From SAR202 cluster bacterium (GTDB lineage Bacteria; Chloroflexota; Dehalococcoidia; Lucifugimonadales; OSU-TB39), in contig VFGY01000037.1 of NCBI GenBank assembly GCA_009392195.1, positions 228,593 through 292,592 of the forward strand: 64,000 bases of DNA, read 5' to 3'. Below, piece after piece: positions 9,221 through 18,551 of this stretch (positions are counted from its first letter, which is position 1; every line of letters begins with the position of its first letter). The notes under the pieces were generated by a model. The model was not told the origin of the DNA. It made no database searches and worked only from the letters and a program-made list of their open reading frames with translations. The position numbers and the translations under genes were made by a program.

Positions 9221-10435
9221 TTAGTTGTTTTTTTGCGAACATAAGACACTTCCATTATTCTTAAGAAATTCTATTTCATTTTCCGGTAAGTTGGCGAACC
9301 CTCTAAGAAGTTCATATGTGTGTTGACCTAATAAAGGAGGAGGAGTTTCGTTTGAGACTGAACGTGGAGTTGTGTGCTGAAGTGCATTTGCCAATAAAGG
9401 TAAATTACCAATACTTGGGTGGTTAACATTCCATATGTTATTGCGATCTTTTGTTATCTCCATTTCGAACACGTCGTCGATGTTGTTTATTGGAGAAGAA
9501 GGGATGTTAAATTCTGAAAAAGCTTTTAACCAATAGGACCTACTGTATTTAGAAAATATTTTCGCCAAAATGCATATAAGATCTTCTCTGTTTGTAACGC
9601 GATTACTGTTTGTAGCAAATCTAGGGTTGTTTGTTAGAGAAGAAGAAGAAAGCAGGTCAATAAGCCTTCCATACTGTTTTTCAGTAACAACTGCCAAGGT
9701 GAACCAAGAATCTTTGGCTTTAAAGGCTTGGTATGGGACAATTTGGGGGTGTTCGCTACCTAACCTTGTGGGAATTTTGCCATTTATAAGAAATGTTTCG
9801 CCTATGTTTATAGAGCTCATTAGCGCTACGTCAAACAAAGACAAATCTATGAATTGTCCTTCATGAGAGCGACCTAGCTGTATCAGTGCGGCTAAGATTC
9901 CAGAAACGCCAGTAAGACCTGTTAACACATCTAACCATGCAACGCCTATTCTGACAGGTTTGTCTTCGTTCTTTGGCCCAGTAACGCTCATTATTCCCGT
10001 TAAGGCTTGCATAGTTAAATCTAATGCGGGCGAATTTTGCACTGGATTTGTACCATTACCGAAACCTGTTATAGATAAATGAATTATTTTTGGATTAAAA
10101 GATTTGATATTATCGTAATCCAATCCGTATTTTTTCTTTCTATCAGGCTTGAAATTTTCGACAAGAACATCAGATTTTTGAATTAATTTATACAAGAGCT
10201 TAAGGCCCTCATCGGAACCAATATCTAAAGCGAGGCTTTTTTTACCCCTGTTAACAGAAATAAAATACGGGCTTTCATGGGCAATAAAAGGTGGCCCCCA
10301 CGACCTTGTAGGATCACCTGATATCGGTTCAACCTTAATAACATCTGCCCCCATGTCAGAAAGCATTTGGGTACAAAAAGGACCCGAAACGATTGTCGAA
10401 AGGTCTAAAACTGTTATTCCTGTAAGAGCCTTCAT
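9221..10435 (-). CDS. Family III acyl-CoA transferase (CaiB/BaiF)
   Basis: A 404-residue class III CoA-transferase that moves CoA between carboxylic acids. The N-terminal Rossmann-type part begins with the typical VLDLSTIVSGPFCTQMLSDMG pattern around 9-29 (broken here as VLDLSTIVSGPF and LSDMG). The putative catalytic aspartate is D139 in SPALDLTMQALTG. It lies 49 nt downstream of a glutaryl-CoA-dehydrogenase-like gene. That pairing suggests a SUGCT-type enzyme activating glutarate to glutaryl-CoA from succinyl-CoA. The substrate is inferred from context. Confidence 0.85.
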   Translation of the reverse strand: MKALTGITVLDLSTIVSGPFCTQMLSDMGADVIKVEPISGDPTRSWGPPFIAHESPYFISVNRGKKSLALDIGSDEGLKLLYKLIQKSDVLVENFKPDRKKKYGLDYDNIKSFNPKIIHLSITGFGNGTNPVQNSPALDLTMQALTGIMSVTGPKNEDKPVRIGVAWLDVLTGLTGVSGILAALIQLGRSHEGQFIDLSLFDVALMSSINIGETFLINGKIPTRLGSEHPQIVPYQAFKAKDSWFTLAVVTEKQYGRLIDLLSSSSLTNNPRFATNSNRVTNREDLICILAKIFSKYSRSYWLKAFSEFNIPSSPINNIDDVFEMEITKDRNNIWNVNHPSIGNLPLLANALQHTTPRSVSNETPPPLLGQHTYELLRGFANLPENEIEFLKNNGSVLCSQKNN

Positions 10436-10484
10436 CGAATATCCTTTGTATTTATTTGACTAGCATGGCTTACAATAAACCTGT

Positions 10485-11639
10485 TCAAAAGGCAGGGTCG
10501 CCGGTGATAGTTTTGCCTAAAATTAACGTGTGTATATCATAAGTTCCTTCATAGGTGTCGACTGTTTCTAGATTTAACATATGCCTAATTACGTTTCCAG
10601 ATAAAGTAATTCCATGTGCGGCTAAAATCTCTCTTGCGCTTCTTGCTGAAACTAGAGCCGCTCTGGCATTCTCTCTTTTTGCCAATGAAATTTGAGCAAT
10701 AGAGGGCATGCCCTTAGTTAAAAGAAGCGAAAGCTGATAGGATAGTAATAGGCCTTTAGTATGCATTGAAACCATGTCGGCAAGCTTGTTCTGAATCAAT
10801 TGTTTTGAAGATAGACTGGTCCCAAAAGTAAACCTAGATTTAGAAAATGAAAGCGCTTCTTCATAAACTGATTCAAGCGCTCCTAAAACACCCCAACAAA
10901 TGCCATACCTTGCCTGTGCTAGACAAGATAAAGCCGGGGAGAGCCCCGAAGCCCCAGGTAGCTTGTGGGATAAAGGCACTGCTACGTTGTCTAATTCGAT
11001 ATGCGCTGTTGGAGACAGCCTCAGGCTCATTTTGTCTTCAATTGGGCATATCTTCAAACCGCTTGAATCGGTTGGGATGACGAAACCAGATATAGATTTG
11101 GTTTTTGCTTCTTTAGCCCACACTATTGCCAGGTTAGCGAAGGTGGCATTTGTGACCCAAGACTTTTGGCCGGATATAATATATTTGTCGCCCTTTTTAG
11201 TATAAGTGGTTTTCATTCCACCCGGATCGGAACCGCCGCCTTCTTCAGTTAACGCAAAACATCCGACAACAGCACCTTTTTGAAGTTGCTCCAAATAGAT
11301 GTTTTTTAAATAGGCTGAGCCGTATTGATTTATTGGATAAATCGTCAAAGCATTTTGAACACTTACCATGCTTCTAATGCCGGAATCAATCCGTTCTAGC
11401 TCATACATGAGTAAACCATATTCTAGATAATTTAAAGGAGAGTTGTTATTGATTGGTTTAAGTTCTCCAAAAGCCCCAATGTTTGCCAAAACGTCTTTAA
11501 TTTCATTGGCAAACCTGTTTTCATTCCATAAGGTATTAATCTGAGAAGCTAAATTTCTATCTAAAACCTCACGGATATTGTTCTGAAACCGAATAGATGA
11601 TTCCGGAAAACCGTCTTTTATGTTGTAAAAATCTAGCAA
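10485..11639 (-). CDS. gcdH: Acyl-CoA dehydrogenase, glutaryl-CoA dehydrogenase type
   Basis: A 384-residue FAD flavoprotein of the acyl-CoA dehydrogenase family. It has the FALTEEGGGSD-like FAD/substrate loop and QKSWVTNA. The catalytic glutamate is E364 in DTYEGTYDIH, which matches the YEGTxDIH signature of glutaryl-CoA dehydrogenases that oxidise and decarboxylate glutaryl-CoA to crotonyl-CoA. The adjacent family III CoA-transferase supports glutarate use. Short-chain acyl-CoA dehydrogenase activity is the alternative. Full length; ATG start. Confidence 0.85.
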   Translation of the reverse strand: MLDFYNIKDGFPESSIRFQNNIREVLDRNLASQINTLWNENRFANEIKDVLANIGAFGELKPINNNSPLNYLEYGLLMYELERIDSGIRSMVSVQNALTIYPINQYGSAYLKNIYLEQLQKGAVVGCFALTEEGGGSDPGGMKTTYTKKGDKYIISGQKSWVTNATFANLAIVWAKEAKTKSISGFVIPTDSSGLKICPIEDKMSLRLSPTAHIELDNVAVPLSHKLPGASGLSPALSCLAQARYGICWGVLGALESVYEEALSFSKSRFTFGTSLSSKQLIQNKLADMVSMHTKGLLLSYQLSLLLTKGMPSIAQISLAKRENARAALVSARSAREILAAHGITLSGNVIRHMLNLETVDTYEGTYDIHTLILGKTITGDPAF

Positions 11640-11658
11640 AGTATCCTCACTTTAATGG

Positions 11659-12744
11659 TTATAATTGCCTTATCCCAATTAATGAAGCAGTAACGAGTAG
11701 GCGGTGATCGTATTTATACTTTGGAACACAGGTTACCAGTGTGATTTCAGCTATTTGTGAATTTGTCAATTTCAAATAATCTTGATGGACCACCTCTGTT
11801 TTATAAGCTTGGTAGAGAAATTGATGGTCGTTGGTGTTAATCATAACAAATACCTGTTGGTTATCTTTTAACAAATCAACAATTAGTGGTAAGTCGTTGA
11901 AAATATTCCCTTCATTAGTTAATAAAGTTTCATAATGCCCAAAATACCACCCTTGTTTGAGCTCTCCGGGAGTTGAAGTTATGGGAATATGGCCAACTAT
12001 CCTGTTAGGAGTTTCCCAAGAAAGACTTTCGTTTAGTGTTGTTATGGTTAGGGGTTCTATATCAGCTGTTAAATCAATTAGCGGTATGAATAAGTTGTTT
12101 GGTTTATCAGATTCATTGAAGCTGAACTCGTGTACTGGAGAAAAAAGGTCTATTTCGATGGGTTGTTTATTAGGCAGGGGTGAATTATTGGCCGGAAGTA
12201 GAATCATTGTTTTTTTACCAGTATTATTGTCTTCTTTTCTCATTTGTGCTGTAACAGTGGGGCTGGCTGGAACCGCCTGCGTAGTTGTAGGCATTGCATG
12301 AGTTGTTACATCTTTTGATAAAGGGAAAGTATTATCGCGGCTAGAAGTGGTGGTTGATGTAATTATAGCGGTGGGAGTTGAAATAATTTGAGGCGATGAT
12401 GAAGTACTATGCTTGGTATTAATAGTCTCGGCGACAACCTTCTTTTTTATGTGATTATCTGTAGTTTCCTTAGGCTTGGGCAAATTGCTATCGGCGCTAT
12501 TTGGGACACTTTTGCTATTGGAATATGGAGCGTTTGCGCTAGGCTCCGACTCTTGCTTTAAAGGTGTTGTTTTGATGATTGGTTTTGGCTTTGCGATTTC
12601 GTAATCAAGTGAAGCCATTTTTGAAGAATCCACCGATTGGATAACGTAAAAGTAAAGCGCTGTGCTAAAAAAAACAGTTCCCATTACAGCTATGCCAACC
12701 CCTGCCCATAAAAGCAACCTGTTGTTTATTTTTACAAAACCCAA
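11659..12744 (-). CDS. Sortase family protein with long Ser/Thr/Pro-rich stalk
   Basis: A membrane anchor (about residues 10-34) is followed by about 170 residues of low-complexity Ser/Thr/Pro/Lys sequence, then a C-terminal domain of about 145 residues. That domain has the sortase triad: H270 in WYFGHYE, C339 in TLVTCVP, and R348 in YDHRLLV. The TLxTC and R spacing is typical of class D/E-like sortases, which cleave a sorting signal on secreted proteins and join them to another protein or the envelope. No LPxTG-type substrate was recognised in the window. It lies 19 nt upstream of the acyl-CoA dehydrogenase gene. Confidence 0.75.
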   Translation of the reverse strand: MGFVKINNRLLLWAGVGIAVMGTVFFSTALYFYVIQSVDSSKMASLDYEIAKPKPIIKTTPLKQESEPSANAPYSNSKSVPNSADSNLPKPKETTDNHIKKKVVAETINTKHSTSSSPQIISTPTAIITSTTTSSRDNTFPLSKDVTTHAMPTTTQAVPASPTVTAQMRKEDNNTGKKTMILLPANNSPLPNKQPIEIDLFSPVHEFSFNESDKPNNLFIPLIDLTADIEPLTITTLNESLSWETPNRIVGHIPITSTPGELKQGWYFGHYETLLTNEGNIFNDLPLIVDLLKDNQQVFVMINTNDHQFLYQAYKTEVVHQDYLKLTNSQIAEITLVTCVPKYKYDHRLLVTASLIGIRQL

Positions 12745-12855
12745 ACCCTGCTCCTTATTCTATTATTATAAATCTTAAATAAAGGATATGGACATATTTA
12801 TCAAAAGAAAGGCTAAATCTAAACTGCAATAACGCCATGAGGCGAAATGTATTAT

Positions 12856-14295
12856 TTAGGAAGATGCAATTTCATATGATTTTGCGGTTTTCAACAACAA
12901 TGATTCGTTTAATGGTGCAGACATTAACTGGAGCCCAATCGGTAATCCGTTATCAAACCCGCAAGGCAAGGATATTGCTGGAATTCCAGCAATATTTGCT
13001 GGAATTGTTAGCACATCGCTCAGATACATCTCAACAGGATTAGATGTTTTTGATCCTCTTTTAAAAGCAACAGTAGGGGATGTTGGTGTAATCAAAATAT
13101 CATAAGATTTAAAAACCTCGTTAAATTCTTGGCTAATAAGCGTCCTTACTTTTTGAGCTTTAAGGTAATAGGCGTCGTAATAACCGGACGACAAAGCATA
13201 TGTCCCAATCATTATTCTTCTTTTTACTTCGCTGCCAAAGCCCTCTCCCCGAGTTGATTCTAACGCATCCCACATAGTGCCAGATGTTTCAGAACTATAT
13301 CCATATTTAACCCCGTCATATCGAGCTAAATTAGCAGATGCTTCAGATGGGGCGATAATATAATAGACAGAAAGGGCATATTTTGTGTGTGGCAATGAAA
13401 CCTCTTCAATTTTTGCTCCAAGCTTTTCAAAAAGAGCGATAGCTGATTGAACCGATTCGTTTACTGAGGGCTCAATCCCACTAACAAAATATTCTTTTGG
13501 TATGCCTACACGCAAGCCTTTGATTGCAGGTTCGGTAATTGATTTTACGTCATAACAAGCATTGTGTTTGATTGATGTTGAATCTTTTTCATCATGGCCG
13601 GATAGAACCGACAAGACAGAAGCAGAATCGTCAACAGTTTTCGTAAGAGGACCGATTTGGTCCAATGAACTTGCAAAAGCAACTAGCCCGTATCTACTAA
13701 CTAGACCATATGTTGGCTTAAGTCCAACAGTACCACATAGTGATGCAGGCTGGCGTATACTGCCTCCTGTATCTGAGCCTATAGAAAACACGCATTCATC
13801 TGCTGCCACAGCAGCCGCTGCTCCTCCACTACTGCCCCCGGGCACCCGTGAATAGTCGACGGGATTAGAGGTTGGGTGAAAAGATGAATTTTCAGTAGAA
13901 GACCCCATTGCAAATTCATCTAGATTTGCTTTTGCAAGTAAAACAGCACCGCTATTGTACAGCTTATCTACCACAGTAGCGTTATATGGCGGAATAAAGT
14001 CCTGAAGCATTTTTGACGCACATGTTGTTTTAATTCCCTTTGTACAGATATTGTCTTTAATCACCATTGGGATTCCTGTTAGCTCGGTTGCTAATCCTTC
14101 AGATATTTGTTTATCAGCAGCCCTGGCTTGGTTTAAAGCAAGTTCGGGTTCAACGGTAATCAATGCACGGAGATGTGGTTCAATTGATTCTATTTTTTCA
14201 AGGTAGGCCTGGGTGAGTTCAACAGAAGAAACCTCTTTTGCAAGCAAAAGTTGGTTAGCTTGGTTTATAGATAATTTTGTTAATGAAGAAGACAT
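12856..14295 (-). CDS. gatA: Aspartyl/glutamyl-tRNA amidotransferase subunit A
   Basis: Amidase subunit of GatCAB, which converts Glu-tRNA(Gln) or Asp-tRNA(Asn) to the amides. It is 479 residues, full length. The Lys-cisSer-Ser triad is K80 (IPMVIKDN), S155 (PGGSSGG) and S179 (DTGGSIRQP). The gene is 5 nt downstream of gatC; gatB is not in the window. A small CGCC/GGCG hairpin with a short T-rich tail lies just beyond the stop and is too weak to call as a terminator. Confidence 0.95.
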   Translation of the reverse strand: MSSSLTKLSINQANQLLLAKEVSSVELTQAYLEKIESIEPHLRALITVEPELALNQARAADKQISEGLATELTGIPMVIKDNICTKGIKTTCASKMLQDFIPPYNATVVDKLYNSGAVLLAKANLDEFAMGSSTENSSFHPTSNPVDYSRVPGGSSGGAAAAVAADECVFSIGSDTGGSIRQPASLCGTVGLKPTYGLVSRYGLVAFASSLDQIGPLTKTVDDSASVLSVLSGHDEKDSTSIKHNACYDVKSITEPAIKGLRVGIPKEYFVSGIEPSVNESVQSAIALFEKLGAKIEEVSLPHTKYALSVYYIIAPSEASANLARYDGVKYGYSSETSGTMWDALESTRGEGFGSEVKRRIMIGTYALSSGYYDAYYLKAQKVRTLISQEFNEVFKSYDILITPTSPTVAFKRGSKTSNPVEMYLSDVLTIPANIAGIPAISLPCGFDNGLPIGLQLMSAPLNESLLLKTAKSYEIASS

Positions 14296-14300
14296 GATAA

Positions 14301-14588
14301 TTAATTTAATACACGCCTAACTTTGATAAAATTATTGTCGGTATTTGGAGAATTACTAAGGATTTTTGTAGCGGGTAGTGAATCATAAGCGATATCTTCT
14401 CTCAAGACGTTTTGGTTTTGAACATTCCAACCTGTAGGCTCTACGCTTGATGTATCTAGGGTTTCCAAATCAGAAAAATATTCGAATATGTTTTTTAAAT
14501 CATCTTGAAGAGATTTGATTTCTTTTTCGGATAAACGTATCCTGCAAAGCTTAGCAATGGACCGTACTTCGTTTAATGATAATTCCAT
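14301..14588 (-). CDS. gatC: Aspartyl/glutamyl-tRNA amidotransferase subunit C
   Basis: A 95-residue GatC that stabilises the GatCAB complex. The pattern EVRSIAKLCRIRLSEKE near the N-terminus and VEPTGWNVQNQNVLRED near the middle fits the family. The frame is open for 27 more codons upstream, but the ATG at 14588 is chosen because family members begin here and GAGG lies 7 nt before it. Confidence 0.9.
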   Translation of the reverse strand: MELSLNEVRSIAKLCRIRLSEKEIKSLQDDLKNIFEYFSDLETLDTSSVEPTGWNVQNQNVLREDIAYDSLPATKILSNSPNTDNNFIKVRRVLN

Positions 14589-14695
14589 TTTTAAACCTCG
14601 GTTCTGCCTATAAATTACTTTAATCAATGACTTTTTATTGTAAATGAACACATAGTGAATATTCAACAAACGTAATTTATAGAACTTAAACTCGT

Positions 14696-14725
14696 TTGAC
14701 TGTACCTCTTGCTGGATGCTAGCAT
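14696..14725 (+). promoter_or_regulatory. Candidate sigma-70 promoter of the kelch gene
   Basis: TTGACT (14696-14701) and TAGCAT (14720-14725) are separated by 18 nt in the divergent gatC/kelch region. The -35 matches 5 of 6 and the -10 4 of 6 consensus positions. The first kelch start lies about 60 nt downstream. Confidence 0.4.
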
Positions 14726-14792
14726 GAATTTCGATTTCTAATTTAACGGAACGTATTAGCAGAAAAAAGAGGGCATGGTCCGGAGAAATTTT

Positions 14793-17036
14793 ATGGATAA
14801 CAAAAGGATGCGCAGGTACATAGTTTGGTTATTAATCGGAATACTAGTTATTGCCGGTGGGGTGTTAGGTAATGCATATTTGGGAAATGATGATGGGGCA
14901 GTAGTCCAAACGGCAAAAAACACGCAAACCTCTAACGGAAGCGTTGAAGAACCAGATGGTGCAAATCGAGAAAGCGCAAGAAACCTTGTATATGCAAGGT
15001 CAAGCCATACGGCAACAACACTGAGCGATGGAAAAATATTAGTTGTGGGAGGACTTGGTTCAGACAAAAAGCCAATGTCTAGAGTAGAAATCTATGATCC
15101 AAAAACGGACACTTGGATAACAACCACTGATTGTAGATCTCCTAGGGCAGATCATACTGCAACGCTATTAAAATCAGGAAATGTTCTGGTGGTAGGAGGA
15201 ACAAGTGATGTCGGCGTAGCATCAACTGCAGAAATATTTGACCCCAAGACAAAATCTTGGGAATACGCAGGAAGAATGTATTTTGCGAGGCAGACACATC
15301 GAGCAACATTATTAAATGATGGCAGAGTGTTGATAACTGGAGGAAAAGGAGTAAATAAAGCGATTGATGCTGTTGAATTATATAATCCCATCACAAAAGC
15401 TTGGTCTAGAGCAGGGAGTTTGAATTTTCCAAAATATGGGCATACAGCAACGCTGTTGCCTGACGGAAATGTGTTAGTTGCTGGAGGCGGAGAAGGATTT
15501 GTCAGGCAGGTTCATGGAGAAATATTTTATCCTGAATCGTCGACATGGAGGTCTTTAACTTCTGTAATGGATGTAGGGAGAGGTGGGCATACAGCAACGC
15601 TAGTAGGTGATGGAACGATATTATTTGTCGGAGGAACACAAGATTCAAACCGATCGTCAGTTTACAGCATATCTAATGAAGCATGGGCAATTGGCGCAAC
15701 GACAGAAAAGGTAAGGGATAACCACACAGCGACCTTGATGAAAGATGGTCGTGTGTTGATTGCTGGGGGAGGGTTAACAACCATGTCAGCTGAATTATAT
15801 AATCCAGAGGACCAAACATGGAGCCCTGCAGGAGATATGAATATCAGCAGGAGAGAGCACACCGCCACTCTTCTAAATAACGGTAACATTTTGATTGTTG
15901 GAGGCCAGCACGGCGGTCAAATAACAAGCTTGGTCGAGATGTTTGACCCTAAAACTAATCGTTGGGATGCTTATAACTTACAGGGACAATGGATTGATGC
16001 AGGAGTAATGCATATACCTCGCAAGAACCACACCTCGACTTTATTGCCCGATGGATCTGTTTTAGTAACTGGGGGAATAACCAGGGTGGATGAGTTAGAT
16101 GAAAGAGGAGCGACCCAATTATTAGCCGAAGCGGAAAGATATCTTGTTGATGGGATTAAATCATGGACAAAAGCTGGCAAAATGTCATCCATGCGGACGG
16201 GCCACACAGCTTCTTTGTTGACTAATGGCAAAGTTTTGATTGTAGGTGGGGCCACCGTCAATTCTGCAACAGATAAACAAGACCAAAAAGAATTAAAACA
16301 CCTGCATTTAACAGAAATGTATGACTATAAAACGAACACTTGGACAGAATCACCTCCTATGAAAGTGGCTAGGTGGGAGCATACATCCACCGCCTTGCCA
16401 TCAGGAGATATTTTAGTTGTAGGTGGAGAAAATTCTGAAGGATTGCTATCCTCAACAGAACTATTCGACGTTGAAAATAATGAATGGGTTGTTCTTGATA
16501 ATTTATCCTATCCGCGAGCAAGGCATGTCGCAGTATTGCTTTCTAGTAATAAAGTACTTGTTGCAGGAGGAGGGAGCGAGAGTGCCGAAATCTATGATGT
16601 TGAATCCAAACAATGGACAAAAATTGGAGGTTTAAGCCAGAACCTTAATTTGTCTGCTGCCTCTGCATTGCCGGGCGGAAAAGCGATAATAGTTGGCGGG
16701 TATGGGACAGAAGGAGCCCAGTACCAGGTTGAGATTTATAATCCAGAGTTTGACACATGGAATATGGGCCCGAAGATTCCTAAGCCGAGAGTGAGAGCGT
16801 CTTTCTTAGAGCTGGACAAGAATGCACTTCTTCTAGCTGGAGGGAATCAAGACACACATTCATGGATATTCGACACCTCTACATTGACTTGGACGAAGGC
16901 AGCGAAGATGTTCACGGCCAGGACGGGTCAGGCGGCAACCAAAATAAGCGAAGGAAGAATATTGGTTTCTGGAGGAGAAAACCGTAAGGGCCAAATGGAG
17001 TCATCCTCTGAAGAATATGTGTTGATTAAAGACTAA
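14793..17036 (+). CDS. Membrane-anchored kelch-repeat protein (14 kelch motifs)
   Basis: A short cytoplasmic N-terminus (MDNKRMRRY) and one hydrophobic helix (about residues 9-28) precede an exported region made wholly of kelch-type repeats. I count 14 copies of the HTATLLxDGxVLVxGG pattern, with intervening AEIFDPKTxxW strands, enough for two seven-bladed propellers. The last four copies are more divergent. Start: an ATG at 14775 is in frame, but its GAGGG is too close. The ATG at 14793 has GGAG with 7-nt spacing and is preferred. Function is unknown; kelch propellers usually bind proteins or sugars, and some galactose-oxidase-like enzymes use the fold, but I see no added catalytic domain. 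Confidence 0.85.
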   Translation: MDNKRMRRYIVWLLIGILVIAGGVLGNAYLGNDDGAVVQTAKNTQTSNGSVEEPDGANRESARNLVYARSSHTATTLSDGKILVVGGLGSDKKPMSRVEIYDPKTDTWITTTDCRSPRADHTATLLKSGNVLVVGGTSDVGVASTAEIFDPKTKSWEYAGRMYFARQTHRATLLNDGRVLITGGKGVNKAIDAVELYNPITKAWSRAGSLNFPKYGHTATLLPDGNVLVAGGGEGFVRQVHGEIFYPESSTWRSLTSVMDVGRGGHTATLVGDGTILFVGGTQDSNRSSVYSISNEAWAIGATTEKVRDNHTATLMKDGRVLIAGGGLTTMSAELYNPEDQTWSPAGDMNISRREHTATLLNNGNILIVGGQHGGQITSLVEMFDPKTNRWDAYNLQGQWIDAGVMHIPRKNHTSTLLPDGSVLVTGGITRVDELDERGATQLLAEAERYLVDGIKSWTKAGKMSSMRTGHTASLLTNGKVLIVGGATVNSATDKQDQKELKHLHLTEMYDYKTNTWTESPPMKVARWEHTSTALPSGDILVVGGENSEGLLSSTELFDVENNEWVVLDNLSYPRARHVAVLLSSNKVLVAGGGSESAEIYDVESKQWTKIGGLSQNLNLSAASALPGGKAIIVGGYGTEGAQYQVEIYNPEFDTWNMGPKIPKPRVRASFLELDKNALLLAGGNQDTHSWIFDTSTLTWTKAAKMFTARTGQAATKISEGRILVSGGENRKGQMESSSEEYVLIKD

Positions 17037-17049
17037 TTCAATTGATTCT

Positions 17050-17622
17050 TTAATTGTAACTATCCATTGCACTATCTAGATTTGTGTTCAGAGAGCAGGT
17101 GATTGCTTTACACGCCTTTTCTATAGTCGTTGATATAATCTCGTGTTCGTGATCAGGTATGATTCCTAGAACATGGTCAATCTGGTTGCCACTATTAGTT
17201 GGCGGACCAATCCCTATTCTTAATCTAGGGAAGCTTATTGTTTCTAAGCTGGATATAATTGATTTAAGTCCATTATGCCCTCCGGAACTCCCGGTTAGGC
17301 GTATTCTTAATTTACCGATTTCAATATTTAGGTCATCCAAAACGACCAATATTTCGGTTGGGCCAATATTATGTTTATGCATAGCCAATTTAATATTGGG
17401 ACCGCTGTTGTTTATAAAAGAAGCGGGCTTGAATAAACGAACTTTTTTGCCCGAAATTCTGCTTTCTACCATTAATCCAAATGAGGTGTTTGTACGTTTA
17501 ATTATTTTACTTTGAGAAACAAGGTTATCAACAACCATGAACCCAAGATTATGTCTTGTATTAGCATAAATGTGTCCAGGATTGCCTAATCCTACAATCA
17601 TTTTGATTTGTTCTTGTAGCAT
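17050..17622 (-). CDS. pth: Peptidyl-tRNA hydrolase
   Basis: A 190-residue enzyme that recycles peptidyl-tRNA dropped from ribosomes. It has IVGLGNPG near the N-terminus with N14, the catalytic histidine H24 in NTRHNLGF, and the VVLDDLNIEIGKLRIR and GGHNGLKS motifs. It converges with the kelch gene (13 nt between stops) and lies 29 nt downstream of the rnhA-moaC fusion on the same strand. A second ATG seven codons in (17601) could also serve as start. Confidence 0.95.
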   Translation of the reverse strand: MLQEQIKMIVGLGNPGHIYANTRHNLGFMVVDNLVSQSKIIKRTNTSFGLMVESRISGKKVRLFKPASFINNSGPNIKLAMHKHNIGPTEILVVLDDLNIEIGKLRIRLTGSSGGHNGLKSIISSLETISFPRLRIGIGPPTNSGNQIDHVLGIIPDHEHEIISTTIEKACKAITCSLNTNLDSAMDSYN

Positions 17623-17651
17623 GCTAACTCACTTTATTTAAAATGGATTAT

Positions 17652-18506
17652 TTAACCATTCGACTTGCCGCCGGTTTTACTGATTAAACTTATGTCTGTG
17701 ATGCACATGGTTTTATCGATTCCTTTACACATGTCATAAATTGTCAATGCAGCAATTGAAACAGCGGTTAATGCTTCCATTTCTACTCCGGTTTTATCTT
17801 CGGCTTTTGCTGTAGAAGTTATCGAGATCATAGCTTCATTTATGTAAGTAAATTCAACCTTCACATCATTAAGCTTTATTTGGTGGCATAAGGGAATTAA
17901 ATTGGGAGTAGACTTAGCCGCCATAATTCCAGCAATTCTTGCCACTCCTAAAACATCCCCTTTTACTAGTTGGTTGTCTTTTATTGTTAACACAGTAGAA
18001 GGCTTCATTTTTATGTATCCTTGCGCTACTGCTGTTCTTTTTGTATCGGGTTTCTCAGAAATATCAACCATAGATGATTTTCCCGAGGTATCGACGTGGG
18101 TAAGGTTATGTGTTTCATTATTCATTTTTTCAACCTCTTTGTTTGCTAATTGATCAGCCTCTTCGTTAAGCTCATCGCCAGAGTGACCTTTTACCCACTT
18201 CCACGTAATATTAAGGTCTTTAATCAACGCATCGAGCTGTTTCCATAATTCTAAATTTGCATTTCTTTTCCAATTACGAGTTATAGAGTTTATTACATAT
18301 TGACTGTCGCTAAATACTGTTGCAGCCTGTCCTGGGCTAAGAGTTTCTAAAGCACGAATCACAGCGGTTAATTCCATTTGGTTATTCGTAGTGGTTTCCT
18401 TAGAACCCGAAATTTGTGATTTGGTTCCTTGGTTTATTATAATGGCTGCCCAACCTCCTCTGCCTGGATTGCCCTTGCAAGCCCCGTCTGTATATATATC
18501 AATCAT
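17652..18506 (-). CDS. Ribonuclease HI - MoaC fusion protein
   Basis: One uninterrupted 284-codon frame encodes two known enzymes. Residues 1 to about 126 are RNase HI, with the acidic active site D7 (YTDG), E45 (QMEL), D67 (FSDSQ) and D118 (NEEADQLAN), plus H108. Residues from about 128 to 284 are MoaC, cyclic pyranopterin monophosphate synthase of molybdenum cofactor synthesis, with LIPLCHQI (H208), GVEMEAL (E242, E244), YDMCKGIDK (D258, K261) and SKTGGKS. The MoaC part starts with a methionine at 128 (ATG at 18125) that has GAGG 8 nt before it, so free MoaC could also be made. It sits 45 nt downstream of moaA, consistent with a Moco role. Confidence 0.9.
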   Translation of the reverse strand: MIDIYTDGACKGNPGRGGWAAIIINQGTKSQISGSKETTTNNQMELTAVIRALETLSPGQAATVFSDSQYVINSITRNWKRNANLELWKQLDALIKDLNITWKWVKGHSGDELNEEADQLANKEVEKMNNETHNLTHVDTSGKSSMVDISEKPDTKRTAVAQGYIKMKPSTVLTIKDNQLVKGDVLGVARIAGIMAAKSTPNLIPLCHQIKLNDVKVEFTYINEAMISITSTAKAEDKTGVEMEALTAVSIAALTIYDMCKGIDKTMCITDISLISKTGGKSNG

Positions 18507-18551
18507 TTTGTTGTCCTAAACATGAAATAAATTGTCAAAAATTATTTCCAG

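Noticed and set aside
12829..12845. CGCC/GGCG mini-hairpin after gatA
   Set aside because: Only a 4-bp stem and a short T-rich tail; not convincing as a terminator.
15000..17000. Kelch repeats as a possible DNA repeat array or CRISPR
   Set aside because: Repeats are in frame, degenerate at the DNA level and protein-coding.
17024..17053. ATTAAAG...CTTTAAT inverted repeat between the kelch gene and pth
   Set aside because: Too weak and A+T-only to call a terminator.
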